Below the pieces are notes generated by a model that worked only from the letters and a program-made list of their open reading frames with translations, had not been told where the DNA came from and ran no database searches. A program made the position numbers and the translations under genes. Shown one piece after another: positions 34,910-42,498 of a stretch of DNA of 64,000 bases. This DNA is from Lentzea tibetensis (GTDB lineage: Bacteria; Actinomycetota; Actinomycetes; Mycobacteriales; Pseudonocardiaceae), in the NCBI RefSeq assembly GCF_007845675.1, contig NZ_VOBR01000005.1, positions 186,001-250,000 of the forward strand, read 5' to 3'. How positions within the stretch are numbered: position 1 is the stretch's first letter; each line of letters begins with the position of its first letter.

Positions 34910-36018
34910 GACAGCCCGAACGGCACGTAGTCGAGGTCGTAGCCGAACGCGCGCGGGTCGACGCGGCCGAGCATCCGCGGCCGCACCCACTGCGACGGCG
35001 CGGGGAACGCGACGACGTCGATCACGGTGCCGTAGCTCAGCCGCTCGGCGGCGATCGCGCGCCCGGTCTCCGCGTCCAGGCAGCAGATCAGGTCCGGTGT
35101 GGTCACCAGCGGCTCGCCGTCCGCGAGCGCGACCAGGTACTCACCCTGCATCTCCAGCCGCACGTACGAGTCGTCGGCGTCCAGCCGCTGCACGGCCACG
35201 GTGCCGCGCGGGAACCCGCCGGTCGACTCGCGCCACACCTCGATCACCTTGCCGCGCGTCACGACGAAACCGCCCGACGCCGCGGCGCGTTCCTCCGGCG
35301 TGCGCACCACCTGCGGCGGCGCCGGTTCCTCCTGACTCGACGCCCAGTGCCGGTCCGACGGCGGCGGCGCCCAGACCGTGCCCAGTTCCAGCGCCCGCGC
35401 GAGGCTTCCGGTGACGCCCACCTTCACCGCGTCACCCAGCCGGAGCGGCTTGGCGACCATCATCGCCCAGCCACCGAAGTCGACCATGACGGTCCGCGCG
35501 AGCTTCTCGATGCCGGTGGAGTCGAGCAGCGCTCGGTTGCCGCTCGGCTCGGTGATCGCGAGCGGCGTCGTCGGCAGGCCCGCCGCGTCGTAGGTCGTCT
35601 GGTCGATGCGCGGGAACGCCCGGCCCATGCCGTCGACGTCCACGTACGGCAGGCCGAGCTGCGCGGCGAGCACGAGCGGGAACAGCCCGTTGCAGCCACC
35701 GATCTCCCAGCCGATCACCGCGCTCACCGGCACGTCGCCGGGTGACTGCACGGCGCGCAACGCCTCGGCGGCCTCGTCACCGGACGGCAGCTTCTCGATC
35801 ATCACGGTCGGCGCGCCGATCAGCCCGACGCGCACCCCCAGCGCCTCCGGGTCGGCCTCGCCCGCGTCCAGCACCCGGACCGGGCCACCGGTGCGCATCG
35901 CCTGGCGGAGCATGGTCGTGACGGCGTGGACGTCCTCCTCGCCGCCACCACCGCCGCTGCCCAGCATGATCACGCCGAACGCCAGCCGGTCGACGTCGGA
36001 GTGGGTGAGCAGGCGCAT
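34906..36018 (-). CDS. DUF917-family protein
   Basis: A 370-residue protein starting at the ATG at 36018 (MRLLTHSDVDRLAFG); an upstream in-frame start is less likely. The N-terminal glycine-rich LGSGGGGG turn, IGWEIGGCNG and LGLPYVDVDGMGRAFP segments are characteristic of the DUF917 family, whose members are routinely encoded beside hydantoinase/oxoprolinase genes and are thought to assist that catabolism, though no reaction is firmly established. No signal peptide or membrane helix. Its 3' end is coupled (4-bp overlap) to the PucR gene. Confidence 0.9.
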   Translation of the reverse strand: MRLLTHSDVDRLAFGVIMLGSGGGGGEEDVHAVTTMLRQAMRTGGPVRVLDAGEADPEALGVRVGLIGAPTVMIEKLPSGDEAAEALRAVQSPGDVPVSAVIGWEIGGCNGLFPLVLAAQLGLPYVDVDGMGRAFPRIDQTTYDAAGLPTTPLAITEPSGNRALLDSTGIEKLARTVMVDFGGWAMMVAKPLRLGDAVKVGVTGSLARALELGTVWAPPPSDRHWASSQEEPAPPQVVRTPEERAAASGGFVVTRGKVIEVWRESTGGFPRGTVAVQRLDADDSYVRLEMQGEYLVALADGEPLVTTPDLICCLDAETGRAIAAERLSYGTVIDVVAFPAPSQWVRPRMLGRVDPRAFGYDLDYVPFGLS

Positions 36019-36083
36019 GCGCAGACAGTAATGCGGCGAACACCCTGAGGGCACCTGCAGATTCCTGTCAGAACACTGAGCTG

Positions 36084-37646
36084 TCAGGCGCGCGCACGCC
36101 GTGCGACGTCTTCGAACACGAGGTCACCGACGGCGCGCGCACGGATGCGGCTCGCGTTGCCCGGCAGGTACGCGAGCGGGATCTCCTCCACCTCGACGAC
36201 CCGCACGGTGTCCGCGCGGGCGCCGGCCGCGACGGCCTTGTCGACCGCTTCCTGCCGCGCCGAGTCGAGCGTTTCCTCGCGCCGCTGGGCGTCCATGGTG
36301 AAGACGCGGTCGACCTCGCCGCCGACCTGCGCGATCGCCGCGCCGATCGCGTTGGCGACCCGGTGGTGCTCGGGCCGCACGACGCTCGCGACGCCGTCGA
36401 TCTCGTCGCGCAGCAGGATGCTGCCGCCGCCGACGAGCACGACGGGCAGCGGAGCCGGGCTGGTGCGCACCCGGTCGATGATGCCCGCGATCCGGTCCGC
36501 GACCTGCTTCAGCACGGTCGACGTGAACGAGCGGTCGAGGTGGCGCACCAGGCTCGGGTCGCCGACGTCGGCGAGCCCGGCCGCCACCGCGACGTCGGTC
36601 GCGGTGAGCGTGTCGCCGCCGAACACCAGTGCCTTGCGGCTCAACAGGTGCCCGACGCTGGCGGGGCCGATCGCGCCGGTATCGCCGATGACGCTGCCGC
36701 CGCCGAGCGCGACGGACAGCACGTCCGGCATCCGGAAGTTGGTGCGCACCCCGCTGATCGAGACCTCGGACGGTGACTCGCGCGGGAAACCGTTGTGCAG
36801 CACGCCGATGTCGGTCGTCGTGCCGCCGACGTCGACCACCGCGCACTCGCCGAGCCCGGACAGGAACGCACCGCCGCGCATGGAGTTCGTCGGCCCCGAC
36901 GCGAACGTGGCGACCGGGTAGCAGCGCGCGTACTCGAGGTCCATCAGCGTGCCGTCGTTCTGGCTCAGGTACAGCGGCGCGGTGATGCCCTGCGTGGTCA
37001 GCGACGCGACCAGGCCGTTCGCGATCTGCTCGGCCAGCTCGCGCAGCGCGGCGTTGATGATCGTGGCGTTCTCCCGCTCGAGCAGGCCGATCCGGCCGAT
37101 CTCGTGGGAGAAGCTGACCATCAGGCCCGGTACCTCGGCGGTGAGGATCTCGGCGGCCTGGCGCTCGGCGTCACCGTTCACGAGCGAGAACACCGAGGAG
37201 ATGGCCACGCTGCGCACGCCCTTCCCGGCGATGTCCGTCGCGACGCCGCGCAGTTCGTCCTCGTTGAGCGGCGAGATCACCCGGCCGTCGTACTCGTGGC
37301 CGCCGTGGCACAGGTAGGCGTGCCCGCCGATCAGGTCGCGCAGCCGTTGCGGCCAGTCGACGAACGGTGGAAGTGCCCTGGTGGCGGGCAGCCCGAGCCG
37401 GACGGCCGCGGTCGGCGCGAGGCCGCGTCCCTCGATGATCGCGTTGACGAAGTGCGTCGTGCCGATCATGACGGCGCGCACGTCGGACGGGTGGAACGGG
37501 TACGCCTCGAGCAGCCCGCACACCGCCCGCACGATGCCGGTCGTGACGTCGAGCGTGGTCTCGGTCTTGGTCTCGGCGAGCACCTTCCGGCCGTCGACGA
37601 GCACGGCGTCGGTGTTCGTGCCGCCGACGTCGATGCCGATGCGCAT
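36084..37646 (-). CDS. Hydantoinase/oxoprolinase-family ATP-dependent amidohydrolase
   Basis: A 520-residue HyuA/OplA-type protein. It opens with RIGIDVGGTNTDAVLVDG, the ASKHA-type nucleotide-binding motif of the hydantoinase/oxoprolinase N-terminal domain, and continues with IGTTHFVNAI, LISFSHEIG-like, YLSQNDGTL and a second ATP-fold motif VVDVGGTTTDIGVL near residue 270. These enzymes open hydantoin, 5-oxoproline or related rings using ATP. The length fits the single-subunit A-type component without a fused B domain; no B subunit is in the window. The ATG at 37646 follows GAGAGG. It lies 10 bases downstream of the NCS1 permease, so the pair is surely co-transcribed. Confidence 0.9.
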   Translation of the reverse strand: MRIGIDVGGTNTDAVLVDGRKVLAETKTETTLDVTTGIVRAVCGLLEAYPFHPSDVRAVMIGTTHFVNAIIEGRGLAPTAAVRLGLPATRALPPFVDWPQRLRDLIGGHAYLCHGGHEYDGRVISPLNEDELRGVATDIAGKGVRSVAISSVFSLVNGDAERQAAEILTAEVPGLMVSFSHEIGRIGLLERENATIINAALRELAEQIANGLVASLTTQGITAPLYLSQNDGTLMDLEYARCYPVATFASGPTNSMRGGAFLSGLGECAVVDVGGTTTDIGVLHNGFPRESPSEVSISGVRTNFRMPDVLSVALGGGSVIGDTGAIGPASVGHLLSRKALVFGGDTLTATDVAVAAGLADVGDPSLVRHLDRSFTSTVLKQVADRIAGIIDRVRTSPAPLPVVLVGGGSILLRDEIDGVASVVRPEHHRVANAIGAAIAQVGGEVDRVFTMDAQRREETLDSARQEAVDKAVAAGARADTVRVVEVEEIPLAYLPGNASRIRARAVGDLVFEDVARRARA

Positions 37647-37656
37647 GTCCAACCTC

Positions 37657-38982
37657 TCAGGCGGCCTGTGCCTCGCCGGTCACCTTGCGGTTCGTCGCCC
37701 TCCGGCAGCGCATGCGGAGCAGGTCGAGCCTTCCAGCGGAAACGTACAGAACGAACGCGAGCACCAGCGCGTTGAGACTCGACTGCCCGAACGGCAGCAT
37801 CTCGCCGACGATCGCCGCGGCGGGCCAGATGACGACCGTCGCGGGCACCCACGTCGGCGCCGACCTCGGCACGTGCGGGCGGGTCGCGGTAATCTCCTTG
37901 CGCCACCTGCGGACCACGTAATACTCGGCGATCATGATGCCCGGCACGGCGGGGAACACGACGCCGAGCATGGCCAGGTAGTCGGTGAACTGGGACAGGA
38001 TCCCGACCGCGCCGAGGAACGAGCCCGCGACGCCGATCATGATCGAGACCTGGGCGCGGCTCACCCGGACGTCGAACACGGCGTCGCAGAAGTTCACCAG
38101 GCCGAGCGAGGCCGAGTAGAGGTTCCAGTCGTTGATCTTCAGCACGGCGGTGACGACGACCAGCGCGCCGATCCAGCCCGCCTGGCTGGTGACGACCGCG
38201 ACGACGTCGTTGCTGCGCAGCGCGTGCGCGAGCAGGACGCCCGCGCAGCCGATGAACCACTCGCCGAGCGTGATGCCGAGCACGGTCTGCTTCACGACGT
38301 CCCACGGCGACCGGTTGAACCGGGTCATGTCCGGCGCGATCGAGGCACCCACGATGAACGAGCCCGTCACGAGGGTGATCGCGGCGAGCATGGTGATCTT
38401 CGGTCCGGGCGGCGGACCGGTGAGCAGCGTGCTCAGGTCGTGCTGGAGGATGATCTTGAGGACGACCCAGCCGACCATGATCAGGAACAGCGGCACGGTG
38501 AGGTAGGCCGTCCACGCCATCCAGCGGAACCCGTACGCGGCGATGACCGTGACGAGCGCGCCGAAGAAGATCGACCAGACAGCGGCGGGCGCGATGCCCG
38601 TGACGGCGGCCAGCGTGGCGCCGGCGAGCCCGGTCTGGATGCCGAACCAGCCGGTGGTGCTCAGCGCGACGATCAGGCCGAGCATCGCGCTGCCCGCGTG
38701 CCCGAACCCCGTCCAGCGCGCCAGGATCGCGGTCGCGAGACCTTCGCGTTGACCGATCACGCCGACCGCGATCGCGACGACGTCCAGCAGGACCGCGCCG
38801 AGCGTGAGCGCGAGGAAGGCGTCCCAGAACGTCATGCCGAACCCGAGTGTCGCGCCCAGCAGCAACTGGCTCAGCGCGGAGGTCTGCCCGAAGCGCTGGG
38901 TCGCCACCGACACCCACGGATAGCGCGCCTGGTCAGGGACACGCGTCAGGGCCTGGTCGTCATGCCCGAGAAGAGAGGCCAT
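37657..38982 (-). CDS. NCS1-family purine/cytosine/hydantoin permease
   Basis: A 441-residue integral membrane transporter. The ATG at 38982 (MASLLGHDDQAL) is chosen because GGAGGGAC precedes it; 36 further upstream in-frame codons look non-coding. About twelve hydrophobic helices are visible, with the NCS1 signatures near helix 1 (GATLGFGMTFWDA), helix 3 (STTGWFGIQTGLAG) and helix 6 (ASIAPDMTRFNRS), the last typical of cytosine/allantoin/hydantoin permeases. It is the first gene of the operon with hydantoinase, DUF917 and PucR, so uptake of a cyclic ureide or nucleobase-like substrate, coupled to Na+ or H+, is the likely role. Confidence 0.92.
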   Translation of the reverse strand: MASLLGHDDQALTRVPDQARYPWVSVATQRFGQTSALSQLLLGATLGFGMTFWDAFLALTLGAVLLDVVAIAVGVIGQREGLATAILARWTGFGHAGSAMLGLIVALSTTGWFGIQTGLAGATLAAVTGIAPAAVWSIFFGALVTVIAAYGFRWMAWTAYLTVPLFLIMVGWVVLKIILQHDLSTLLTGPPPGPKITMLAAITLVTGSFIVGASIAPDMTRFNRSPWDVVKQTVLGITLGEWFIGCAGVLLAHALRSNDVVAVVTSQAGWIGALVVVTAVLKINDWNLYSASLGLVNFCDAVFDVRVSRAQVSIMIGVAGSFLGAVGILSQFTDYLAMLGVVFPAVPGIMIAEYYVVRRWRKEITATRPHVPRSAPTWVPATVVIWPAAAIVGEMLPFGQSSLNALVLAFVLYVSAGRLDLLRMRCRRATNRKVTGEAQAA

Positions 38983-39093
38983 GATCGTCCCTCCGCCCTG
39001 TGATCGACGTATCGGACGGTAACCAAACAAACACGATCGAGCTACAGCCAATGTGCACAGTCGGACGAATACGAACGTAGCGAAACGCACACC

Positions 39094-39732
39094 CTATGTA
39101 CTGAGTGCCAATCCGATTCGCCGTCGCGCGACCAGCCTCGTGTAGTGGACGTCGACGCTGACCCCGAGGCCCGGACGCCGCTCGAAGCGGTCATAACTCC
39201 TGCTCAGCAGCCAGTGCGCGGCCTCAGGAGTGATCGACTCCAGGCGCACCTGCTCGGCCATCCTGACCACCGCGTCCTCGACGTCGCGGGTGAGGAAGGC
39301 GTGCCGGACGATGCTGCCGCTGATCTCGTCGATCATGAAGACCATCGCGTGCGGCTCGTCGTAGGCGTAGCTCGTGAGCAGGGTCAGGTAGCCCGCGTCG
39401 ACGGACCGGTCCCCGATCCAGCACTCGCCGAAGGTCAGGCCCTTGAGGTTCCACGGCGGCTCGTCGGCCTGCTTCTGGTTCGCCGCGCTGGCGGCCCACT
39501 CGCTCGGCCTGCCTGGCAGGAGCCCCTCCAGCGCCCTGAGCAACGCCTGGCTACGCCTGCTCGGCACGTCCGCGAGGTGCCGGACGACGGCGTCCCACAG
39601 CTCCTCGTTGTTCGCGATCTTGCCCAGGCACGCGCTGAGCGTCATCTCGACCTCGAGCGGGTCCCGCAGCTGCGGCAGTGGACGACCCGTGTCCACCACC
39701 GCCTGTTGGAGCTTGGTCAGCCGCGTGCGCAC
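39094..39732 (-). CDS. Hypothetical protein (212 residues)
   Basis: Soluble, predicted alpha/beta protein with a GTG start that lacks a clear ribosome site, so the true start could be a few codons downstream. An N-terminal helical part (to about residue 85) is followed by a strand-rich middle around LKGLTFGECWIGDRSVDAGY and a C-terminal segment ending in LVARRRIGL. No catalytic motif, signal peptide or membrane helix is visible and I do not recognise the family. It is 19 bases downstream of the pRiA4b ORF-3-like gene and probably co-transcribed with it. Confidence 0.7.
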   Translation of the reverse strand: MRTRLTKLQQAVVDTGRPLPQLRDPLEVEMTLSACLGKIANNEELWDAVVRHLADVPSRRSQALLRALEGLLPGRPSEWAASAANQKQADEPPWNLKGLTFGECWIGDRSVDAGYLTLLTSYAYDEPHAMVFMIDEISGSIVRHAFLTRDVEDAVVRMAEQVRLESITPEAAHWLLSRSYDRFERRPGLGVSVDVHYTRLVARRRIGLALST

Positions 39733-39751
39733 GCGGCGAGGCTGGCACGCG

Positions 39752-40720
39752 TTAGCCCGATCGGCGCAACGCCACGCCGTGATCGATCTCCGATTCAGGC
39801 TCCCGTGTCAGCCACGCCAGCTCGCGGTTGACCTCGTCGAGATCGCACGGCGCCGCACTCGCGACGCAGAGCGGGTACCGCCGGTCGGGGAGCGTCTCCT
39901 CGGTGCCCTCGAGGGTGATCTCGTGCCGGTACTCGGGGCCGAAGTCGTAGACGATCGTGCGGCGGGCCACCGTGAACGCCTCACCGATGGACAGCTCGTC
40001 GTGGACGGTCGCGTCGAACTGCCTGCGCCCCACCGTGAACAGGTGCGGACTCGCCGCGTCCCACGACATCGCGACCTGGACGATCTGGTGCACGTACCCG
40101 AGCGTGAACGTTGCGGGAACGAGGATTCTGCGCCAGCAGCTCGGCCGCACGTACCTGAGCGTGACGCGCAGCCGGCAGATCCGTTGCGCTGGAACGAGAT
40201 CGACCGCCGGGTGCGGCTGTAACCGATCTACCGCTGTTCGCGCGAGATCGGTGGGCTTGCCGCGCTCGTCGACCACTCCGAAGTCCGCGAGCAGGTCCAG
40301 CAGAGCCGGGTCGAACCGGCACGCCGGCGCGCCTTCGAGGAGTTTTCCGAGTGTTCCCCGCGTCGCTTCGACGGCTTCTTCGCCTTCCTCGTCGTCGAAG
40401 TAGGCGCCTGTCACCGCGGCGAGCGAGGTCAACCAGTCCTCTGTGTCCAGTGCCCGCTCACGGCCGAGTATCGCCGTGCCGTCGTGGATCCGGACGATCC
40501 CCAACGCGAGCGCGGCCGTCCACGGCGCGTGGAGCTCGGGCAGCTCGGCGGCGGACCGGATGCGCTGCGGCACCCCGATGCCCAGCGCGTACGCGGCCTG
40601 CGGCACGTCGACCGGCCGGAGAACCGCGCGTGCGGTGACCCGTCTCCCCGTCCCGATCCACCCGGCGAGCATCCGGAGGCGGACGAACACAGCGCAGTCC
40701 TGGGCACGCACGGCGGACAT
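39752..40720 (-). CDS. Plasmid pRiA4b ORF-3-family protein
   Basis: A 322-residue protein; the ATG at 40720 (MSAVRAQDCA) is preferred to longer extensions because a divergent gene starts at 40782. The C-terminal half (about 175-310) carries the pRiA4b ORF-3 domain: RLRVTLRYVRPSCWRRILVP, then TLGYVHQIVQVAMSWD, FTVGRRQFDA and FGPEYRHEITLEG segments. The N-terminal half is helical and acidic (FDDEEGEEAVE) and not assigned. The domain is found in plasmid- and transposon-associated proteins and in many genomic islands; its biochemical role is unknown. A start at the in-frame ATG at 40672 is possible. Confidence 0.8.
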   Translation of the reverse strand: MSAVRAQDCAVFVRLRMLAGWIGTGRRVTARAVLRPVDVPQAAYALGIGVPQRIRSAAELPELHAPWTAALALGIVRIHDGTAILGRERALDTEDWLTSLAAVTGAYFDDEEGEEAVEATRGTLGKLLEGAPACRFDPALLDLLADFGVVDERGKPTDLARTAVDRLQPHPAVDLVPAQRICRLRVTLRYVRPSCWRRILVPATFTLGYVHQIVQVAMSWDAASPHLFTVGRRQFDATVHDELSIGEAFTVARRTIVYDFGPEYRHEITLEGTEETLPDRRYPLCVASAAPCDLDEVNRELAWLTREPESEIDHGVALRRSG

Positions 40721-40768
40721 CAAACCGCAGGTGTGTGCAGCGGGCCACCGGGGAGGTCTTTTCGCAGC

Positions 40769-40774
40769 TAACCT
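40769..40774 (+). promoter_or_regulatory. Candidate -10 element for a leaderless transcript
   Basis: TAACCT fits the actinobacterial TAnnnT -10 consensus and ends seven bases before the GTG start of the TGT-like gene, with no ribosome site between. This spacing suggests a leaderless mRNA whose first base is the start codon. Confidence 0.5.
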
Positions 40775-40781
40775 GGGTTGC

Positions 40782-41807
40782 GTGTGGGACTTGGACGGCG
40801 CACTGCTGGTCCAGTGCACGGTTCCCGAGGCCGCCGCCGCTGCCCCGCTGGCGGACGGCCTGGTACTCACGGGCCCACGCGCCGTCGCCTCGTCCCTGGA
40901 ACTCCGCGCGTCGGGTTTCACTCGTCCCGTCTTGTGCGACGCGGCGGCCTACGCCGGCACCCGCCGCAAGCCCGCACGCGCCCCGTTCGACAACCGCTGG
41001 CTCTCCTGGCAGCTCTCCCGCGGCTACGCCCTCACCGACTCCGGCTACGTGGACAAACTGGACATCCGCGGCCTGAACTCGATCCTGCACCGCACCATGC
41101 GCCTGGGCCCCGGCGCGATCGCTTTGCTTCCCCTGCACGCCGATTGGCTTCGCATGCCGTCGGACCGCGAGATCCTGCTGTCATCGGTCGCGTTCGCCGA
41201 GGTGCCCGTCGCCGTGGCCATCGAGCACGTGGCCGATCCCCTCGGCGTGCGCGCCGTGGTGTCCGGCCTGCTCGAACTCCTGGCACTCGACGTTCCGGTC
41301 GTGCTGTTGCGCTCCGACGTCTCCGCGTTGGGAGCCCTGTGCTCCGGGGCGGTCGCCGCCGCCGTAGGCACGTCGACTTCCTTGCGCCACATCTACCCCG
41401 TGGTCACCGGTGGCGGTTTCCGCGCGGCCCGCGTCGCCGCGTTCTCACCGCACCTGCTGTCCTACGTGTCGGTCGACAAGCTGGCTTCTGCCGTCCAGCT
41501 GACTCCCGACCTCTCCCACCTGTGGGAGTGCACGTGCACCACGTGCAACGGCCGTCCGCTGGACTGGCTGGCAACCCAGGGTTCGAACGTTCCCGCGTTC
41601 CGACATTCCCTGGAACACCTGCGCTTGCTGCGCGACGACCTGTTCACCGTCGACGCACCCGCGCGGCCGCTCGCGTGGTTCGAACGCTGCAACGCGGCTC
41701 TTGCCCTGCACTACGAGATCCGGACCGAACTGCCCGATTGGCGCACCCCCGCGTTCCTGAACGCGTGGCGTTACGCGAGCACGCCGTCGGTGAGCAGCCG
41801 CTCGTAA
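40782..41807 (+). CDS. Stand-alone tRNA-guanine transglycosylase (TGT)-like protein
   Basis: A 341-residue protein with a GTG start (VWDLDGALL). The layout suggests a TIM-barrel: strands such as AIALLPL, VPVAVAIEHV, VPVVLLRSD and HIYPVVTGGGF alternate with helices. Near the C-terminus C250, C252 and C255 (CTCTTC) are followed by histidines 275 and 279, closely resembling the C-x-C-x2-C-x~25-H zinc site of tRNA-guanine transglycosylases and of the DpdA DNA-modification enzymes. I could not identify the catalytic aspartates with confidence, so base exchange activity is not established. No queuosine or 7-deazaguanine genes accompany it. The 3' end overlaps the convergent hypothetical gene by 37 bases. 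Confidence 0.6.
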   Translation: MWDLDGALLVQCTVPEAAAAAPLADGLVLTGPRAVASSLELRASGFTRPVLCDAAAYAGTRRKPARAPFDNRWLSWQLSRGYALTDSGYVDKLDIRGLNSILHRTMRLGPGAIALLPLHADWLRMPSDREILLSSVAFAEVPVAVAIEHVADPLGVRAVVSGLLELLALDVPVVLLRSDVSALGALCSGAVAAAVGTSTSLRHIYPVVTGGGFRAARVAAFSPHLLSYVSVDKLASAVQLTPDLSHLWECTCTTCNGRPLDWLATQGSNVPAFRHSLEHLRLLRDDLFTVDAPARPLAWFERCNAALALHYEIRTELPDWRTPAFLNAWRYASTPSVSSRS

Positions 41808-42373
41808 GCCAGCTCCTCAACCCACCGGTCGAGTGTGCGTCTTTTCGCCCTTGGTGCTCTTCCCTCGCGTCCCTGTTGGATCAGGCCGCCGTTGCTGTCG
41901 AGGATGCTGACCCCGTAGTAGGCGCACTCGAGCCGGCACGTCTCGTCGTCCTCGCCAACGATGGCGCCCGCGCAGAAGCCCCCGAGGCGCCCAACGGCCC
42001 TGAGTCCGCTGCGCCACTTCTCGTGCCTGCTGAGCACACCAGCCAACCTGACCACGCTGGGCTGGTCGCTCTCCGGCCACTCCCACATCGCGAGGACGTC
42101 GTGGTCGAGAACCGGTCCGGTGCGCTTCTGGTGTGCTTCGTGGTCGATCTCGACGACGGCGTCCACCTCGACACCGAGGACCTTGAACCCCGGCACCACG
42201 ATCCCTGACCAGCCGAGCACATCGACGACCACGGTCGGCGAACCTACCTGAGCAGCGACGCGAAGGGGCGGGAAGAAGGCCACGATGGGCGCTAAACGTC
42301 CCGAGTAGGTCAGGCCCCGAAGGGTCGACGAAGAGTGGTTTCCTCTTCCCGCCACCCCGGAGTATGCCACCAA
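41771..42373 (-). CDS. Hypothetical protein (up to 200 residues)
   Basis: Longest form starts at a GTG at 42373; the first 45 residues look poorly coding and internal GTGs (for example at 42283) may be the real start. The conserved-looking core, from GWSGIVVPGFKVLGVEVDAV to the end, contains a strand-rich half with EIDHEAHQ, a middle with RSGLRAVGRLGGFCAGAIVG, and a charged helical tail with RTLDRWVEELAYERLL. Three cysteines cluster around ECAYYGVSI. Family not recognised; no signal peptide or transmembrane segment. It overlaps the end of the convergent TGT-like gene by 37 bases. Confidence 0.6.
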   Translation of the reverse strand: MVAYSGVAGRGNHSSSTLRGLTYSGRLAPIVAFFPPLRVAAQVGSPTVVVDVLGWSGIVVPGFKVLGVEVDAVVEIDHEAHQKRTGPVLDHDVLAMWEWPESDQPSVVRLAGVLSRHEKWRSGLRAVGRLGGFCAGAIVGEDDETCRLECAYYGVSILDSNGGLIQQGREGRAPRAKRRTLDRWVEELAYERLLTDGVLA

Positions 42374-42498
42374 TGGGCCTGGCGCACGATGCGTCTCGCC
42401 ACTACTCCGTTTGAGGGCAAATCAGCGAAAGGGTTCCGCGATCCGGTCGCGCATTGCTTGTGTGGAGGATCAAGCTCGTCCGATCGGAGGCCTCGACG

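Noticed and set aside
36064-36088. Imperfect hairpin between hydantoinase and DUF917 genes
   Set aside because: Eight-base arms with one mismatch overlapping the hydantoinase stop codon; too weak to call a terminator inside an operon.
39005-39075. TCGGACG direct repeats upstream of the NCS1 permease as a PucR operator
   Set aside because: Only two seven-base matches about 50 bases apart, one overlapping the upstream region of another gene; not enough to support a binding site.
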